From the NCBI GenBank assembly GCA_022710725.1, contig JAKLGK010000002.1:392420-456419 (forward strand): 64,000 nt of DNA. The letters run 5' to 3'. Below are positions 63,169-64,000 of this stretch, piece after piece. The notes beneath the pieces were generated by a model, which made no database searches, was not told where the DNA came from, and saw only the letters and a list, made by a program, of their open reading frames with translations. Source of the DNA: Verrucomicrobiota bacterium. Lineage in GTDB: Bacteria; Verrucomicrobiota; Kiritimatiellia; CAIQIC01; JAGNIJ01. Numbering within the stretch: position 1 is the first letter of the stretch; each line of letters starts with the position of its first letter. Position numbers and translations under genes: made by a program.

Positions 63169-63490
63169 TCATCGGGATGCAATTGCTTCGTCGAAATCCT
63201 TCCGCGAACATATGGGTCGCATTCTTCAAGAACTGGCTGGGTCCAGAGGATCTGTCATACCCGACATCATTCTGCTCATAGATGCGTTCTGCAGCACGTA
63301 TGTGGAAACTGCGCGAATTGCGGATGTCGCCTGTGATTTCATTTCAAAACACTCGGGCGAGATTGCCAAGACTGTTCCAGGTGCAACTCATGACATCTTT
63401 GAATTTGAACTTGCCCTGGCTTCATGCCTTGAGCGGTTCGGGCTTCATGTAGAGCAGGTTAAGGATCTCGTAAAAAGACTTTCAGCGTGA
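63155..63490 (+). CDS. Small helical protein at the right end of the element
   Basis: 111 residues from ATG 63155 (or 109 from GTG 63161, which has a better-placed AAGGA). It overlaps the end of the coiled-coil gene by 14 bases. Helical, no membrane helix, no recognised family (IIHLIDAFCSTYVETARIADVACDFISKH-like pattern with two Cys). The gene ends 94 bases before the right terminal repeat. Confidence 0.6.
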   Translation: MAVNSHRDAIASSKSFREHMGRILQELAGSRGSVIPDIILLIDAFCSTYVETARIADVACDFISKHSGEIAKTVPGATHDIFEFELALASCLERFGLHVEQVKDLVKRLSA

Positions 63491-63583
63491 GATAGCGCTC
63501 TCGCAGTTCCTTGATGAGCTGATCTGTGAGAGGCGCGAGGAGTGTGCACGCAGATATTGGACATTGGACACGAGAAAACGCGG

Positions 63584-63604
63584 CAGATTATCGGTTGCGA
63601 TACA
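63584..63604 (-). repeat. Right terminal inverted repeat of the Mu-type element
   Basis: Read inward on the minus strand: TGTATCGCAACCGATAATC and on into CTGCCGCG. The inner extension matches the internal left repeats (GATAATCTGCCGCGG at 52068-52082) almost perfectly. A weaker possible second site, GCAGATATTGG, lies at 63550-63560. Confidence 0.85.
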
Positions 63605-63900
63605 TGCGAAAGGTCGCGACAATTCGCAACTCGGCACGCCTAACAGCCTTGTAGTAAACGAGTTGCGCGTGCAATATTCTTCGCTTTCTGCGACAGGCCG
63701 CGACACGTCCGGACTGCCCGCGACTGGAAAAAGTGCGTCTGGAAGTGAGGCCTGCAGCGAGGTTTCTCCTCCTTGGCTTGGGGTGAGGAGGAGGGGAAGA
63801 CTCTGTATCGCATCCCTTGTCGGCAAGGCGGTCGCGTCAGTGTAAACCCGCGTCGTGAGTCGCATGTCGCTATGGGAGCTTCCCCCCATCCTTTGGACAG
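63605..63900 (-). pseudogene. C-terminal part of an ssrA-island tyrosine integrase, interrupted by the Mu-type element
   Basis: On the minus strand the frame contains SHSDMRLTTRVYTDATALP, the HxD...TxxVYTD block of tyrosine recombinases with the catalytic Tyr at 63844-63842, followed by the usual variable C-terminal ~75 residues to LSRPFA at the element junction. It continues into the element as a foreign tail and stops at 63482. Upstream (above about 63880) the expected HxLRHxFAT box is missing and the DNA turns into C/G-rich low-complexity sequence, so the gene is also broken on its 5' side or rearranged; the window ends at 64000 without a start. Confidence 0.75.
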
Positions 63901-64000
63901 TTTCAAGGGTAGCATAAGCTAATGGTTCGTCGTCATTCCACCTCCTTCTTTCTTCCCCCCTCCCGCCCCCCCTGGGGGGCGGCGCGCCTCTCAACTTCGC
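63901..64000. other. Low-complexity sequence at the window edge
   Basis: C-rich/G-rich runs (around 63950-63985) with no interpretable gene. It marks a rearrangement or insertion upstream of the integrase remnant; what lies beyond cannot be seen. Confidence 0.3.

Larger units (their letters stand above)
51943..63604 (+). mobile_element. Compact Mu-type transposable element with capsid-like and tape-measure-like genes (11.66 kb)
   Basis: Left end TGTGAAGCAACCGGTAATC (51943 onward) and, on the opposite strand, right end TGTATCGCAACCGATAATC (63604 inward) form imperfect inverted repeats starting 5'-TGT, as in Mu, Tn7 and Tn5090. TGCG stands immediately outside each end (51939-51942 and 63605-63608). 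Inside are a MuA-like transposase, a MuB/TnsC-like ATPase, a repressor/HTH switch, five small genes, a capsid-like and a tape-measure-like gene. The boundaries are independently confirmed since precise removal restores the integrase frame. Terminase, portal, protease, sheath and lysis genes are not recognisable. It could be a satellite, a decayed prophage, or a new compact group of transposable phages. Confidence 0.85.

Noticed and set aside
63640..63915. Minus-strand 91-residue frame near the window end
   Set aside because: Out of frame with the recognisable integrase motif (VYTD block) on the same strand.

Overview
The window is high-GC bacterial DNA that most resembles the PVC superphylum (Verrucomicrobiota/Kiritimatiellota). 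This is an inference from gene content: a PEP-CTERM protein, a gingipain-type (C25) protease, a very large FG-GAP/beta-helix secreted protein, an exported prenyltransferase/squalene-cyclase-like protein and many two-component proteins. No rRNA is present to confirm it. Host promoters that can be read are of the type TTGnCn-17-TAGCGT / TATnnn, or TTGCTY-16-TATnnT.

Layout, left to right. 1-3.9 kb: end of a membrane glycosyltransferase-like protein, a reversed-order HldE-like bifunctional enzyme and a deoxyhypusine-synthase-like protein, probably cell-envelope heptose/sugar metabolism. 4-8.8 kb: three exported proteins of unknown function. 8.9-17.3 kb: rpoN (sigma-54), an inward-facing three-gene phosphorelay (PhnD-PAS sensor, REC-GAF-kinase, Rcp-like regulator) and mfd. 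17.4-26.2 kb: a secreted papain-family protease with LGFP repeats, a REP-like hairpin repeat, a C25 protease and a hybrid histidine kinase. 26.3-36.2 kb: envelope/polysaccharide genes (flippase-like protein, hexapeptide acyltransferase, GltD-like and FrhB-like iron-sulfur oxidoreductases, a PEP-CTERM protein, a GT-C-like membrane protein, and an SGNH + MBOAT O-acylation pair). 36.3-47 kb: tRNA-Arg(ACG) followed by an integrase stub, a decayed transposase, a TetR regulator co-transcribed with a 2428-residue secreted protein, and a complete IS3-family element; this has the look of an old tRNA-linked island. 47.3-51.5 kb: a deacetylase-like/beta-propeller fusion and a squalene-cyclase-like exported protein.

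The tmRNA gene ssrA (51576-51925) follows. Seventeen bases beyond its 3' end begins the most interesting object in the window: an 11.66-kb transposable element (51943-63604) with 5'-TGT...ACA-3' imperfect terminal inverted repeats, extra internal end-repeats and a TGCG direct repeat on both sides. It carries a phage-like switch (XRE repressor and divergent small HTH gene), a coiled-coil protein, a probable HK97-type major capsid protein, an inverted-repeat-rich non-coding stretch, a ribbon-helix-helix protein, two further DNA-binding proteins, a MuA-like transposase (820 aa, apparent D-E-E active site), a MuB/TnsC-like AAA+ ATPase, a tape-measure-like coiled-coil protein and a small helical protein. 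No terminase, portal, protease, sheath or lysis gene is recognisable, so it looks like a compact Mu-type element with a strongly reduced and rearranged structural gene set.

The element sits inside the 3' end of a tyrosine-integrase gene. Removing the element with one TGCG copy restores an open reading frame from the integrase C-terminus (63605 onward, minus strand) into the complement of the ssrA 3' end. Thus an ssrA-integrated island was itself hit by the Mu-like element. The integrase is already degenerate near 63.9 kb and the window ends there.
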